A stretch of DNA of 58,235 bases from Butyrivibrio sp. CAG:318 (lineage in GTDB: Bacteria > Bacillota > Clostridia > Lachnospirales > Lachnospiraceae), in assembly GCA_000431815.1 (NCBI GenBank), contig FR889246.1, positions 11,531 through 69,765 on the forward strand. Reading direction: 5' to 3'. Made by a program: the position numbers and the translations under genes. Each line of letters starts with the position of its first letter. Positions within the stretch are counted from its first letter, which is position 1. This document shows positions 35,970 through 42,956 of this stretch, one piece after another. The notes beneath the pieces are model-generated. The model was not told the DNA's origin, did no database searches, and saw nothing but the letters and a program-made list of their open reading frames with translations.

Positions 35970-35998
35970 ATTATATATAGTGACCATATAAAAGTCAA
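35970..35998 (-). promoter_or_regulatory. Promoter of the tRNA-Gln / tRNA-Ser unit
   Basis: TTGACT (35993-35998) and a perfect TATAAT (35970-35975) on the minus strand with 17 bases between them; the start would fall near 35963, about 29 bases before the mature tRNA-Gln. Confidence 0.88.
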
Positions 35999-36006
35999 GC
36001 ACTTTT

Positions 36007-36171
36007 TTAAAAAAAATCAAAAAATTGTGGCAAACTCCGTAAACCCCTTATTATCAGCCAAAAATTCTTCTGTGTGACGCCATGCGTCATGCCACCGGCG
36101 GTAAGCTCCTGCATTCTGGCTGAATATCTGTTATTCTGTTCCTGCCACAATCCGTATCCTGTTATCTGCAT
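36007..36171 (-). CDS. Possible small protein, 54 aa
   Basis: An open frame from ATG 36171 to TAA 36007 in an otherwise geneless stretch. It begins MQITGYGLWQEQ, is polar for 35 residues, then has a more hydrophobic, Phe-rich end. GGGGTGA lies about seven bases upstream, a modest ribosome binding site. Its stop falls nine bases before the tRNA promoter. The composition is not obviously random, but no family is recognised; it may be a gene remnant. The rest of the gap (36172-36379) is AT-rich with no convincing gene. Confidence 0.3.
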   Translation of the reverse strand: MQITGYGLWQEQNNRYSARMQELTAGGMTHGVTQKNFWLIIRGLRSLPQFFDFF

Positions 36172-36379
36172 CGCGTCTCACCCCGCTTTCTTCCTGCAAT
36201 AAAAATTATATTAATGAATTTCACATTTTATTTCAATACTTATATCGACATTTTTCGGTTTTAATTCACTGACTTCCATAATTTTCTTAAAAAATTTATT
36301 TGGGTATTTATTTAGGCTGTCTCTTATGTTAGAATATCAAAAAATGGAAAATATGATTACACGCTTTTAACATATGCAA

Positions 36380-36401
36380 TTTCATCATGCGCGTGATGAA
36401 A
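36380..36401 (+). promoter_or_regulatory. 22-bp near-perfect palindrome before the P-II gene
   Basis: TTTCATCA (36380-36387) and TGATGAAA (36394-36401) flank TGCGCG, giving an almost unbroken palindrome ending eight bases before the AGGAGG ribosome binding site. It could be a repressor operator or an mRNA hairpin. A TAGAAT at 36330-36335 may be the -10 box, but no good -35 was found. Confidence 0.5.
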
Positions 36402-36422
36402 CATGACAAGGAGGTTTTTAAC

Positions 36423-36761
36423 ATGAAGAAGCTGGAAATGATTATTAAACCTGAGAAGCTGGACGATCTCAAAGTTATTCTTGATGAATGTCAGGCAAAC
36501 GGTATCATGATAACTAACATCATGGGATACGGCACACAGAAGGGATTCAAACGTATTTACAGAGGCAACGAATATTTCGTTAACCTTCTCCCAAAAGTCA
36601 AAGTTGAAACCGTCGTGAGCGACGAACTTTCCGAGGTAATCATTGATAAAGTTACCAAAGAAATAGCCACAGGCAATATCGGCGACGGCAAAATCTTCAT
36701 ATATAATGTAGAAGATACCATCAGAATCCGCACCGGTGAACGCGGAGATAAAGCTCTTTAG
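36423..36761 (+). CDS. P-II family nitrogen regulatory protein, 112 aa
   Basis: P-II proteins sense ATP/ADP and 2-oxoglutarate and bind targets such as ammonium channels and glutamine synthetase regulators. The 112 residues contain KKLEMIIKPEKLDDLK, the T-loop region GYGTQKGFKRIYRGNEYFV with the tyrosine at the uridylylation position, LPKVKVE, and the C-terminal GDGKIFIYNVEDTIRIRTGE. The start is ATG 36423 with AGGAGG eight bases upstream. No amtB lies beside it; the nearest nitrogen gene is glnN 3.5 kb away. Its stop codon overlaps that of the convergent acetyltransferase gene. Confidence 0.93.
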   Translation: MKKLEMIIKPEKLDDLKVILDECQANGIMITNIMGYGTQKGFKRIYRGNEYFVNLLPKVKVETVVSDELSEVIIDKVTKEIATGNIGDGKIFIYNVEDTIRIRTGERGDKAL

Positions 36762-37549
36762 TCAAGTTCACATTCCATTATTATGTATTCCGAATTGGCA
36801 GAGCGGCCGGTGTCATATGCACCGAGCTTCTCTGCCAGTTTTATTGACGGGATATTATCGGGTGACACGATTATATTCAGTTTTGCGGCACCAAGAATAT
36901 CCTTTGCGTATTTTTTAATTGCCGTACACACCTCATATCCATATCCCCTGTATCTGTATTTTTTTCCTATTATATATCCTAACTCCATCTCTTCCACTCC
37001 GTCTATCAGGCGCAGCTCAAGTCCTGCCCTGCCTATTAATTTATCTGTATCCCGGTCTTTTACCAGCCACATTCCGAAACCGTACATCCCGTACATATTC
37101 TTTATGTAACTTTCGGTAAACTTTTTTTCCTCTTCATATTCGTACAACGGCTCCATGTATTTACGGATTTCGTCATCATCATACAACTCGTATACTTCCC
37201 CAAGATCATCCACTGTTATTTCCTTAATGTATGTACGTTCCGTTTGCAATACAGTCATCGGGATTCCCTTCTGGCGGCAGAAAGCCTCATTGCAATACTG
37301 CGGCGTACAGGCCTCAACGTTCTCCGCTATGTATGATATGCCTGAAATGTAATTTTCCCCATCGTATATATACACAGCCGGACAGCCCTGCTCTATACTG
37401 CTATGCGCGGTCTCGATATCATCTGTGATAATAATGCTGTCGTCCGGGCCGGCAAAAGCACTGTCATATGCTACGGCATAAGGTCCGTTTTGTACAGAAT
37501 CCGGTATTTTTTGTTCTTTATTTAAGATAAATATAATGTTTTTTAACAT
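36758..37549 (-). CDS. GNAT-family N-acetyltransferase with N-terminal extension, 263 aa
   Basis: Residues about 105-262 are a RimJ/RimL-style acetyltransferase: TYIKEITVDDLGEVYELYDD, MWLVKDRDTDKLIGRAGLELR, and the acetyl-CoA loop GKKYRYRGYGYEV followed by LAEKLGAYDTG. The first 95 residues form a separate small domain (KNIIFILNKEQKIPD) I cannot assign; it has a tidy alternating pattern and may bind substrate. The substrate is unknown. ATG 37549 has GAGG nine bases upstream and is divergent from the cyclophilin gene. Confidence 0.82.
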   Translation of the reverse strand: MLKNIIFILNKEQKIPDSVQNGPYAVAYDSAFAGPDDSIIITDDIETAHSSIEQGCPAVYIYDGENYISGISYIAENVEACTPQYCNEAFCRQKGIPMTVLQTERTYIKEITVDDLGEVYELYDDDEIRKYMEPLYEYEEEKKFTESYIKNMYGMYGFGMWLVKDRDTDKLIGRAGLELRLIDGVEEMELGYIIGKKYRYRGYGYEVCTAIKKYAKDILGAAKLNIIVSPDNIPSIKLAEKLGAYDTGRSANSEYIIMECELD

Positions 37550-37587
37550 TGACTTGACCTCGCATTACGGATATTATAATAATTGTC

Positions 37588-37603
37588 CGGGATCGAAATC
37601 CCG
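37588..37603 (+). promoter_or_regulatory. Leader hairpin of the cyclophilin gene
   Basis: CGGGAT CGAA ATCCCG forms a six-pair stem capped by a GNRA-like tetraloop, in the leader 27 bases before the ATG. TATAAT at 37575-37580 just upstream, with TTGACC at 37554-37559 (15-base spacer), is the likely promoter. The hairpin probably stabilises the mRNA 5' end. Confidence 0.45.
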
Positions 37604-37629
37604 CAATATAACGGAAAGGATTAACAACA

Positions 37630-38151
37630 ATGGCACAGAATCCAATTGTCAGATTTGAAATGGAAGGCGGCAAAGTATTTGAAGCCGAATTATATCCGGA
37701 CGTTGCGCCTAACACAGTAAATAATTTTATCAGCCTTGTCAAAAAGGGTTTCTACGACGGCCTTATTTTTCACAGAGTCATTAAAGGCTTTATGATTCAG
37801 GGCGGAGATCCTGAAGGAACCGGCGCCGGCGGACCGGGTTATTCCATTAAGGGCGAATTTAATCTTAATGGTTTCACTAATAATTTAAAGCATACGCCGG
37901 GCGTATTGTCAATGGCAAGAACAATGGTCCCTGATTCTGCGGGATCACAGTTTTTTATTATGCATGAGACATCACCGCACCTTGACGGCTCTTATGCTGC
38001 ATTTGGCAAAGTCATAAACGGCATGGATGTCGTGAATGAAATTGCAGCAGTCCGCACAGACTGGAACGACCGTCCTATGGAAGATCAGAAAATATCCAAA
38101 GTAACGGTAGACACTTTCGGAACCGATTATCCGGAACCTGAAACAATATAA
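37630..38151 (+). CDS. Peptidyl-prolyl cis-trans isomerase, cyclophilin type, 173 aa
   Basis: A cytoplasmic cyclophilin that speeds prolyl isomerisation during folding. It has the family core LIFHRVIKGFMIQGGDPEGTG with the catalytic Arg in FHRVI, GVLSMARTMVPDSAGSQFFI, and HLDGSYAAFGKVINGMDVV. No signal peptide is present. It starts at ATG 37630 after GGAAAGG. Next is the class II aldolase gene, which has its own promoter. Confidence 0.95.
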   Translation: MAQNPIVRFEMEGGKVFEAELYPDVAPNTVNNFISLVKKGFYDGLIFHRVIKGFMIQGGDPEGTGAGGPGYSIKGEFNLNGFTNNLKHTPGVLSMARTMVPDSAGSQFFIMHETSPHLDGSYAAFGKVINGMDVVNEIAAVRTDWNDRPMEDQKISKVTVDTFGTDYPEPETI

Positions 38152-38186
38152 CCGGTCATTTTGTTTAAGATGCGCGCACAAAATAT

Positions 38187-38215
38187 TTGTTAAATGGATA
38201 TTTATGTGTTATAAT
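38187..38215 (+). promoter_or_regulatory. Promoter of the aldolase gene
   Basis: TTGTTA (38187-38192) and TATAAT (38210-38215) with exactly 17 bases between; the start falls near 38222, about 26 bases before the ATG. Confidence 0.82.
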
Positions 38216-38247
38216 GACCGCAAAAGAATCTTTTTGGAGGTAATATT

Positions 38248-39111
38248 ATGTTAGTAACAGCAGAAGAAATGCTCAAGAAAGCTGAAGCCGGCAAATATGC
38301 AGTCGGACAGTTCAACATTAACAACCTTGAGTGGACAAAGGCTATTCTTCTTACAGCACAGGAGCTTAACTCCCCTGTAATCCTCGGTGTATCAGAGGGT
38401 GCCGGTAAGTATATGGCCGGATACAAGACAGTTGTAGGAATGGTTAAAGGAATGATCGAGGAGCAGGGAATCACAGTTCCTGTTGCACTCCACCTTGATC
38501 ACGGAACATACGAAGGATGCCTTAAGTGTGTAGAAGCAGGTTTCTCTTCAATCATGTTCGATGGTTCTCATTACCCAATCGAGGAGAACATTGCCAAGAC
38601 TAAGGAACTCGTTGAAATCTGCGCTAAGAACAATATGTCTCTCGAAGCTGAAGTTGGTTCAATCGGCGGTGAGGAAGACGGCGTTATAGGAATGGGCGAA
38701 TGTGCAGATCCTAAGGAATGCAAGCAGATTGCTGACCTCGGCGTAACAATGTTAGCAGCCGGAATCGGTAATATTCATGGTAAATATCCTGCTAACTGGA
38801 AGGGATTAAGCTTTGAGACTCTTGCAGCAGTTAAGGAACTTACAGGTGATATGCCTCTCGTTCTTCATGGTGGTACAGGTATCCCTGCTGATATGATTAA
38901 GAAGGCTATTTCTCTCGGCGTTGCTAAGATTAACGTTAATACAGAGTGCCAGCTTGCATTTGCTGATGCTACACGTAAATACATCGAAGCAGGCAAGGAT
39001 CTTGAAGGTAAGGGATTTGACCCTCGTAAACTTCTCGCTCCTGGCTTTGAGGCTATCAAGGCAACAGTTAAAGAGAAAATGGAATTATTCGGTTCAGTAG
39101 ACAAGGCCTGA
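38248..39111 (+). CDS. fba: Class II fructose-bisphosphate aldolase
   Basis: A zinc-dependent aldolase of glycolysis and gluconeogenesis that splits fructose-1,6-bisphosphate. The 287 residues contain YAVGQFNINNLEW, the zinc ligand and catalytic region HLDHGTYEG, MFDGSHYP, LEAEVGSIGGEEDG, and the phosphate loop LHGGTGIP with NVNTECQLAF. A class IIA/tagatose-bisphosphate aldolase is the main alternative; the close match of length and loops favours fructose-bisphosphate. TTGGAGG sits eight bases before ATG. Codon choice looks optimised, as expected for an abundant enzyme. Confidence 0.93.
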   Translation: MLVTAEEMLKKAEAGKYAVGQFNINNLEWTKAILLTAQELNSPVILGVSEGAGKYMAGYKTVVGMVKGMIEEQGITVPVALHLDHGTYEGCLKCVEAGFSSIMFDGSHYPIEENIAKTKELVEICAKNNMSLEAEVGSIGGEEDGVIGMGECADPKECKQIADLGVTMLAAGIGNIHGKYPANWKGLSFETLAAVKELTGDMPLVLHGGTGIPADMIKKAISLGVAKINVNTECQLAFADATRKYIEAGKDLEGKGFDPRKLLAPGFEAIKATVKEKMELFGSVDKA

Positions 39112-39127
39112 ATCACGGAGATAATAT

Positions 39128-40114
39128 ATGGGTGACTCTAATAAAGAGGGATCCGGACTGGATTCCGAACTCAGACAGCAGCCGGAAACGGTTAACACTG
39201 AGCCTGAGGTAACAGCATTTACAGAGAATACACCGACAACAGAAAACAGCAATACTGAGGAACCGGCAGATGTTACATCTGCTGATTCTTCAGTTATAAA
39301 GAAAAAAATACGCAAAGGTGACATAATCCGTTACATAATCATGGGTATTGCCATCTGCGTATTCATCTTCGCTGCCATACAGATTGTCCGTATTGTACGC
39401 AGTTACAAAAAGGCCCAGAATATATACAATAACATCGACAATAAGGTCTACTCCACGGAGGATAACTCCGGCGCGGTATCACCTTCCGATTCAGCAATTA
39501 ACGACAAATACCCTGGAATCAATGCATACGCGCACATTGATTTTGACAAACTTAAAGCTATCAATGAACGTATTGCAGGATGGATTGATGTTCCATCAGT
39601 CGGTATAAGCTATCCGGTTGTCCAGGGCGATGATAATGATTATTATCTCAATCACACGGTAACCGGTGAAGAGAACTGGTCAGGTGCTATTTTTCTTGAC
39701 TACAGGAATTCTCCTTTAATAGATGATTTACATACCTTCATATACGGACATCATATGCAGGATAATTCTATGTTTGCTTCGTTGCTTGAATATGACAGCA
39801 AGGATTTCTTCGACAAGCAGGCTGCTGACAATAATAATTATTTCTATATCTATCTCGAGAATAAAGTTCAGGTTTACCAGATCTTCAACGTATGTGATGT
39901 TACATATGATTCTAATCCTGAGACCTTTATAATAGCCAGTGAAAGAACTATTGAAAAATATCTCGCTGATATCGATAAGTTTAAGTTGTATGACACCGGT
40001 GTAACAGCTGAAGCTTCGGATCATATTGTCACACTTTATACATGTCAGAACGGTTCAGCGAATCCGGAAAGACATATGGTACACGGTAAGCTTATTGCGA
40101 CAATTGATCAATAA
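39128..40114 (+). CDS. Class B sortase, 328 aa
   Basis: A membrane transpeptidase that attaches surface proteins to peptidoglycan. A long acidic/Thr-rich cytoplasmic region (residues 1-55) precedes one helix at about 62-85. The sortase barrel follows, with the class B-like catalytic set: His in FIYGHHMQDNSMF (about residue 205), Cys306 in TLYTC, and Arg315 in NPERHM. No sorting-signal protein or pilin is visible nearby, so this is a stand-alone or housekeeping sortase. It lies 16 bases after fba, with GGAG upstream, and may be cotranscribed. Confidence 0.9.
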   Translation: MGDSNKEGSGLDSELRQQPETVNTEPEVTAFTENTPTTENSNTEEPADVTSADSSVIKKKIRKGDIIRYIIMGIAICVFIFAAIQIVRIVRSYKKAQNIYNNIDNKVYSTEDNSGAVSPSDSAINDKYPGINAYAHIDFDKLKAINERIAGWIDVPSVGISYPVVQGDDNDYYLNHTVTGEENWSGAIFLDYRNSPLIDDLHTFIYGHHMQDNSMFASLLEYDSKDFFDKQAADNNNYFYIYLENKVQVYQIFNVCDVTYDSNPETFIIASERTIEKYLADIDKFKLYDTGVTAEASDHIVTLYTCQNGSANPERHMVHGKLIATIDQ

Positions 40115-40137
40115 ATTTAATTTTTTTAAAAAAGTAC

Positions 40138-40166
40138 TTGATTTTTTTAATTTAGTATTGTATTTT
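40138..40166 (+). promoter_or_regulatory. Promoter of glnN
   Basis: TTGATT (40138-40143) and TATTTT (40161-40166) with 17 bases between; the start would fall near 40173, immediately before the attenuator hairpin. Confidence 0.6.
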
Positions 40167-40177
40167 AATTACAAGGT

Positions 40178-40218
40178 GAACAAAGGCGTTCCTACTTAGG
40201 TAGTGGACGCCTTTTTTT
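40178..40218 (+). terminator. Attenuator in the glnN leader, with competing hairpin
   Basis: AAAGGCGTTC (40182-40191) pairs with GGACGCCTTT (40205-40214), enclosing CTAC-TTAG-GTAG, and is followed by seven T. This intrinsic terminator lies between the glnN promoter and gene. A competing hairpin GAAC-AAAGGC-GTTC (40178-40191) would consume the terminator's 5' arm; its six-base loop has A at position 1 and G at position 4, as in ANTAR-protein targets. The second ANTAR-type hexaloop is not seen, so the regulator is uncertain. It may also stop sortase transcripts. Confidence 0.75.
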
Positions 40219-40272
40219 CGTGTTTTATATTATATGTAAAGCATAGAATAAATCTGAAAGGAAGATATAAAT

Positions 40273-42387
40273 ATGAGTGAAGCATTTAAAATTGAGGATG
40301 TGTTTGCAGAAAACGTATTTACTGTAAGCAAAATGAAGGAACGCCTTCCTAAACAGGTGTTCAAAAATCTCAAAAAAGTTATGGATGAGGGCGGCAACCT
40401 CTCAATCGAAGACGCAGATGTAATTGCCAAAGCCATGAAGGACTGGGCAGTGGAAAAGGGCGCAACCCATTTCACACATTGGTTCCAGCCTCTTATCGTA
40501 AGCCTTACGGCTGAGAAGCACGATTCATTCGTAACACATCCGGACGAGGACGGTAATGTAATTACCAGTTTTACAGGCAAACAGCTTATCATGGGTGAGC
40601 CTGATGCCTCTTCTTTCCCTTCCGGTGGGTTAAGAGCAACATGTGCAGCCAGAGGTTATACCGTCTGGGATGTTGCCTCACCTGCTTTTATCAGGGAAGG
40701 TGCAATTGGTGCAGTATTATGCATTCCTACAGTATTCTGTTCATATACAGGAGAATCTCTCGACAAGAAAACTCCTCTTTTACGTTCAATGGATGCATTG
40801 AGCAATGAAGCTCTCAGAGTTGTTAAACTTTTTGATCCGGAGACAAAGGCTACAAGAGTTACAGCTTCTGTAGGTCCTGAGCAGGAATATTTCCTTATAA
40901 GCAAAGACAGTTATGAGGCCCGCAAGGATCTTAAGTATACCGGAAGAACACTTTTCGGCGCTCCTGCTCCAAAGGGACAGGAACTTGAAGATCAGTATTT
41001 TGGCGCTATCAAAGAAAATGTAGGCGCTTATATGAAGGATCTCAACAGAGAACTTTGGAAACTTGGCATCACAGCCACAACACAGCATAATGAGGTTGCT
41101 CCGGGACAGCATGAAATGGCTCCTATTTACGCAGAAGCGGATACAGCTATCGACAATAACCTCATTGCTATGGAAACAATGAAGAAAGTTGCTGAACGTC
41201 ATAACCTTGAATGTCTCCTTCACGAGAAGCCATTTGCAGGTGTAAACGGTTCAGGTAAACATAATAACTGGTCAATCGGAACTAATACCGGTGTGAATCT
41301 TCTCGATCCGGGTAAAACACCGAACGAGAACAAACAGTTTTTACTTGTTCTTGCATGTATCATGAAAGCTGTTGATACACACGCAGATCTGTTACGCCAG
41401 TCTGCTTCAGATGTAGGCAATGACCACAGACTCGGTGCTAATGAAGCACCTCCTGCAATTATCTCAATGTACCTTGGAGACCAGCTTGAGGACGTTGTTA
41501 ATCAGATCGTTGCAAACGGTACTGCAGCTACATGCATGAAAGGCGAGGTACTTGACCTTGGAATCAGCTCAATTCCGGTTGTTACCAAGGACGCAACTGA
41601 CCGTAACAGAACTTCACCTTTTGCATTCACAGGCAACAAGTTTGAATTCCGTATGGTTGGTTCCAATGATTCGATTGCTATGCCTAACACAACACTCAAT
41701 GCAATAGTAGCCGAGGCTTTCAAGGAAGCTGCCGATGCACTTGAAGGTGCTGCTGATTTTGACAAGGCTTGTGATGAATTTATTGCTAAGACCATGAGAG
41801 AACATCAGAGAATCGTATTCAACGGTAACGGTTATTCCGATGAATGGGTTGCCGAGGCCGAGAAGAGAGGCCTTCCGAACCTTAAATCAATGGTTGCTGC
41901 TACAGAAGCACTCACAACTGACAAGGCAGTTAAGCTTTTTGGTGATTTCAATATAATGAGCAAGGCTGAACTTGAGCTCAGAGCCGAGGTTCTCTATGAG
42001 ACATACAGCCTTTCTATTAACATCGAGGCACTTACCATGATAGATATGGCAGCCAAGGATATCCTTCCTGCCGTTGTAAAATACACTACTGAGCTTGCTG
42101 CTTCGATAAATGAGGTAACCGCAGCCGGTGCTGATGCAAGTGTCCAGAAGGAAATGCTTGATGAAATCAGCAAATACCTCAAAGAAGCCAACGAGGCTTT
42201 GAAGAAGCTCAAAGCTGACCAGGCAGACGCAGAGAAGGCAGATACAAAATCAACTGCCGAATATTACAGAGATGTAATCAAGGCTGATATGGAGGCACTC
42301 AGAGCTCCTGTTGATACACTTGAGACTTTAGTTGACTCAGAGTACTGGCCGATTCCTACATACGGCGACCTGCTTTTTGAGGCTTAA
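40273..42387 (+). CDS. glnN: Glutamine synthetase type III
   Basis: GSIII makes glutamine from glutamate, ammonia and ATP as a large hexamer/dodecamer. The 704-residue length and motifs are typical: PDASSFPSGGLRATCAARGYT, GPEQEYFLI, HNEVAPGQHEMAPIY, HEKPFAGVNGSGKHNNWS, and ANEAPPAIISMYLGD. It is distinct from the roughly 450-residue GlnA, and no GlnR or GlnA gene is in the window. ATG 40273 follows GAAAGGAAG. Expression is likely controlled by the leader attenuator and ends in a strong terminator. Confidence 0.97.
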   Translation: MSEAFKIEDVFAENVFTVSKMKERLPKQVFKNLKKVMDEGGNLSIEDADVIAKAMKDWAVEKGATHFTHWFQPLIVSLTAEKHDSFVTHPDEDGNVITSFTGKQLIMGEPDASSFPSGGLRATCAARGYTVWDVASPAFIREGAIGAVLCIPTVFCSYTGESLDKKTPLLRSMDALSNEALRVVKLFDPETKATRVTASVGPEQEYFLISKDSYEARKDLKYTGRTLFGAPAPKGQELEDQYFGAIKENVGAYMKDLNRELWKLGITATTQHNEVAPGQHEMAPIYAEADTAIDNNLIAMETMKKVAERHNLECLLHEKPFAGVNGSGKHNNWSIGTNTGVNLLDPGKTPNENKQFLLVLACIMKAVDTHADLLRQSASDVGNDHRLGANEAPPAIISMYLGDQLEDVVNQIVANGTAATCMKGEVLDLGISSIPVVTKDATDRNRTSPFAFTGNKFEFRMVGSNDSIAMPNTTLNAIVAEAFKEAADALEGAADFDKACDEFIAKTMREHQRIVFNGNGYSDEWVAEAEKRGLPNLKSMVAATEALTTDKAVKLFGDFNIMSKAELELRAEVLYETYSLSINIEALTMIDMAAKDILPAVVKYTTELAASINEVTAAGADASVQKEMLDEISKYLKEANEALKKLKADQADAEKADTKSTAEYYRDVIKADMEALRAPVDTLETLVDSEYWPIPTYGDLLFEA

Positions 42388-42418
42388 TAACGCTTCCTCA
42401 TATTTATCTTAACATAAA

Positions 42419-42452
42419 GGGCCCGCACATATTTAAGTGCGGGCCCGCTTTA
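42419..42452 (+). terminator. Terminator after glnN, shared with luxS
   Basis: GGGCCCGCAC (42419-42428) and GTGCGGGCCC (42437-42446) form a perfect ten-pair stem with an eight-base loop. GCTTTATTT follows on the plus strand; on the minus strand CTTTATG follows. It lies between convergent genes and may work both ways. Confidence 0.9.
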
Positions 42453-42466
42453 TTTATGCTATTAAA

Positions 42467-42946
42467 TTATTCAGGATAATTAAGTCTCTCAGGCTTCAGA
42501 TCATCCAGTACATCGTGGCGGTATTTTCTTGCATAGAACTTAGCAAGACTAAGATTATTATCAAGATAATTTCCGCAGTCACGCGCCGTTGCTCCCGGTA
42601 TATCTCCTTCAAAATTCTCGATAAATCCAATCATTTCATCGACTAACGGCACAACATCGGATGAATCAAGTTTGCCGGCAAGTATCATATAAAAACCGGT
42701 TCTGCATCCCATTGGTCCGAAATAAATCACTCTGTCCTTCCACTGCGGATGATTTCTTAAAAATGTAGCTCCAAGATGTTCTATCGTATGAATACCAGGT
42801 GTGTCCATAACCGGCTCCCGGTTTGGCATGGTAAATCTTAAATCAAATGTTGTAAGTACACATGATCCTATTGAGTCCCTGCGCGAAACATAGATACCGG
42901 CAAGTAAATCAATATGATTCACGGTAAAGCTTGCAATTTTTTCCAT
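42467..42946 (-). CDS. luxS: S-ribosylhomocysteine lyase (LuxS)
   Basis: LuxS cleaves S-ribosylhomocysteine to homocysteine and DPD, the precursor of autoinducer-2. The 159-residue protein has the iron-binding HTIEH at residues 53-57, the active-site Cys in GPMGCRTGFY (about residue 81), and RDCGNY. The start is ATG 42946 with AAGGAG seven bases upstream; a longer reading to 43057 would overlap the upstream gene and is rejected. It follows the sugar-sensing GGDEF gene by only 10 bases, so it is probably cotranscribed with the sugar operon. Confidence 0.96.
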   Translation of the reverse strand: MEKIASFTVNHIDLLAGIYVSRRDSIGSCVLTTFDLRFTMPNREPVMDTPGIHTIEHLGATFLRNHPQWKDRVIYFGPMGCRTGFYMILAGKLDSSDVVPLVDEMIGFIENFEGDIPGATARDCGNYLDNNLSLAKFYARKYRHDVLDDLKPERLNYPE

Positions 42947-42956
42947 TATCTTCTCC

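Noticed and set aside
38153..38220. Eight-base inverted repeat CGGTCATT/AATGACCG flanking the fba promoter
   Set aside because: The 52-base loop and its position around the promoter without other support make chance likely.
40191..40206. Second ANTAR hexaloop in the glnN leader
   Set aside because: The inner stem CTAC/GTAG closes a four-base TTAG loop; no six-base loop with A1 and G4 can be drawn there.
40182..40218. Simple sortase terminator interpretation only
   Set aside because: A promoter-like pair lies upstream of the hairpin and none was found between it and glnN, so the attenuator reading is preferred, though both roles may apply.
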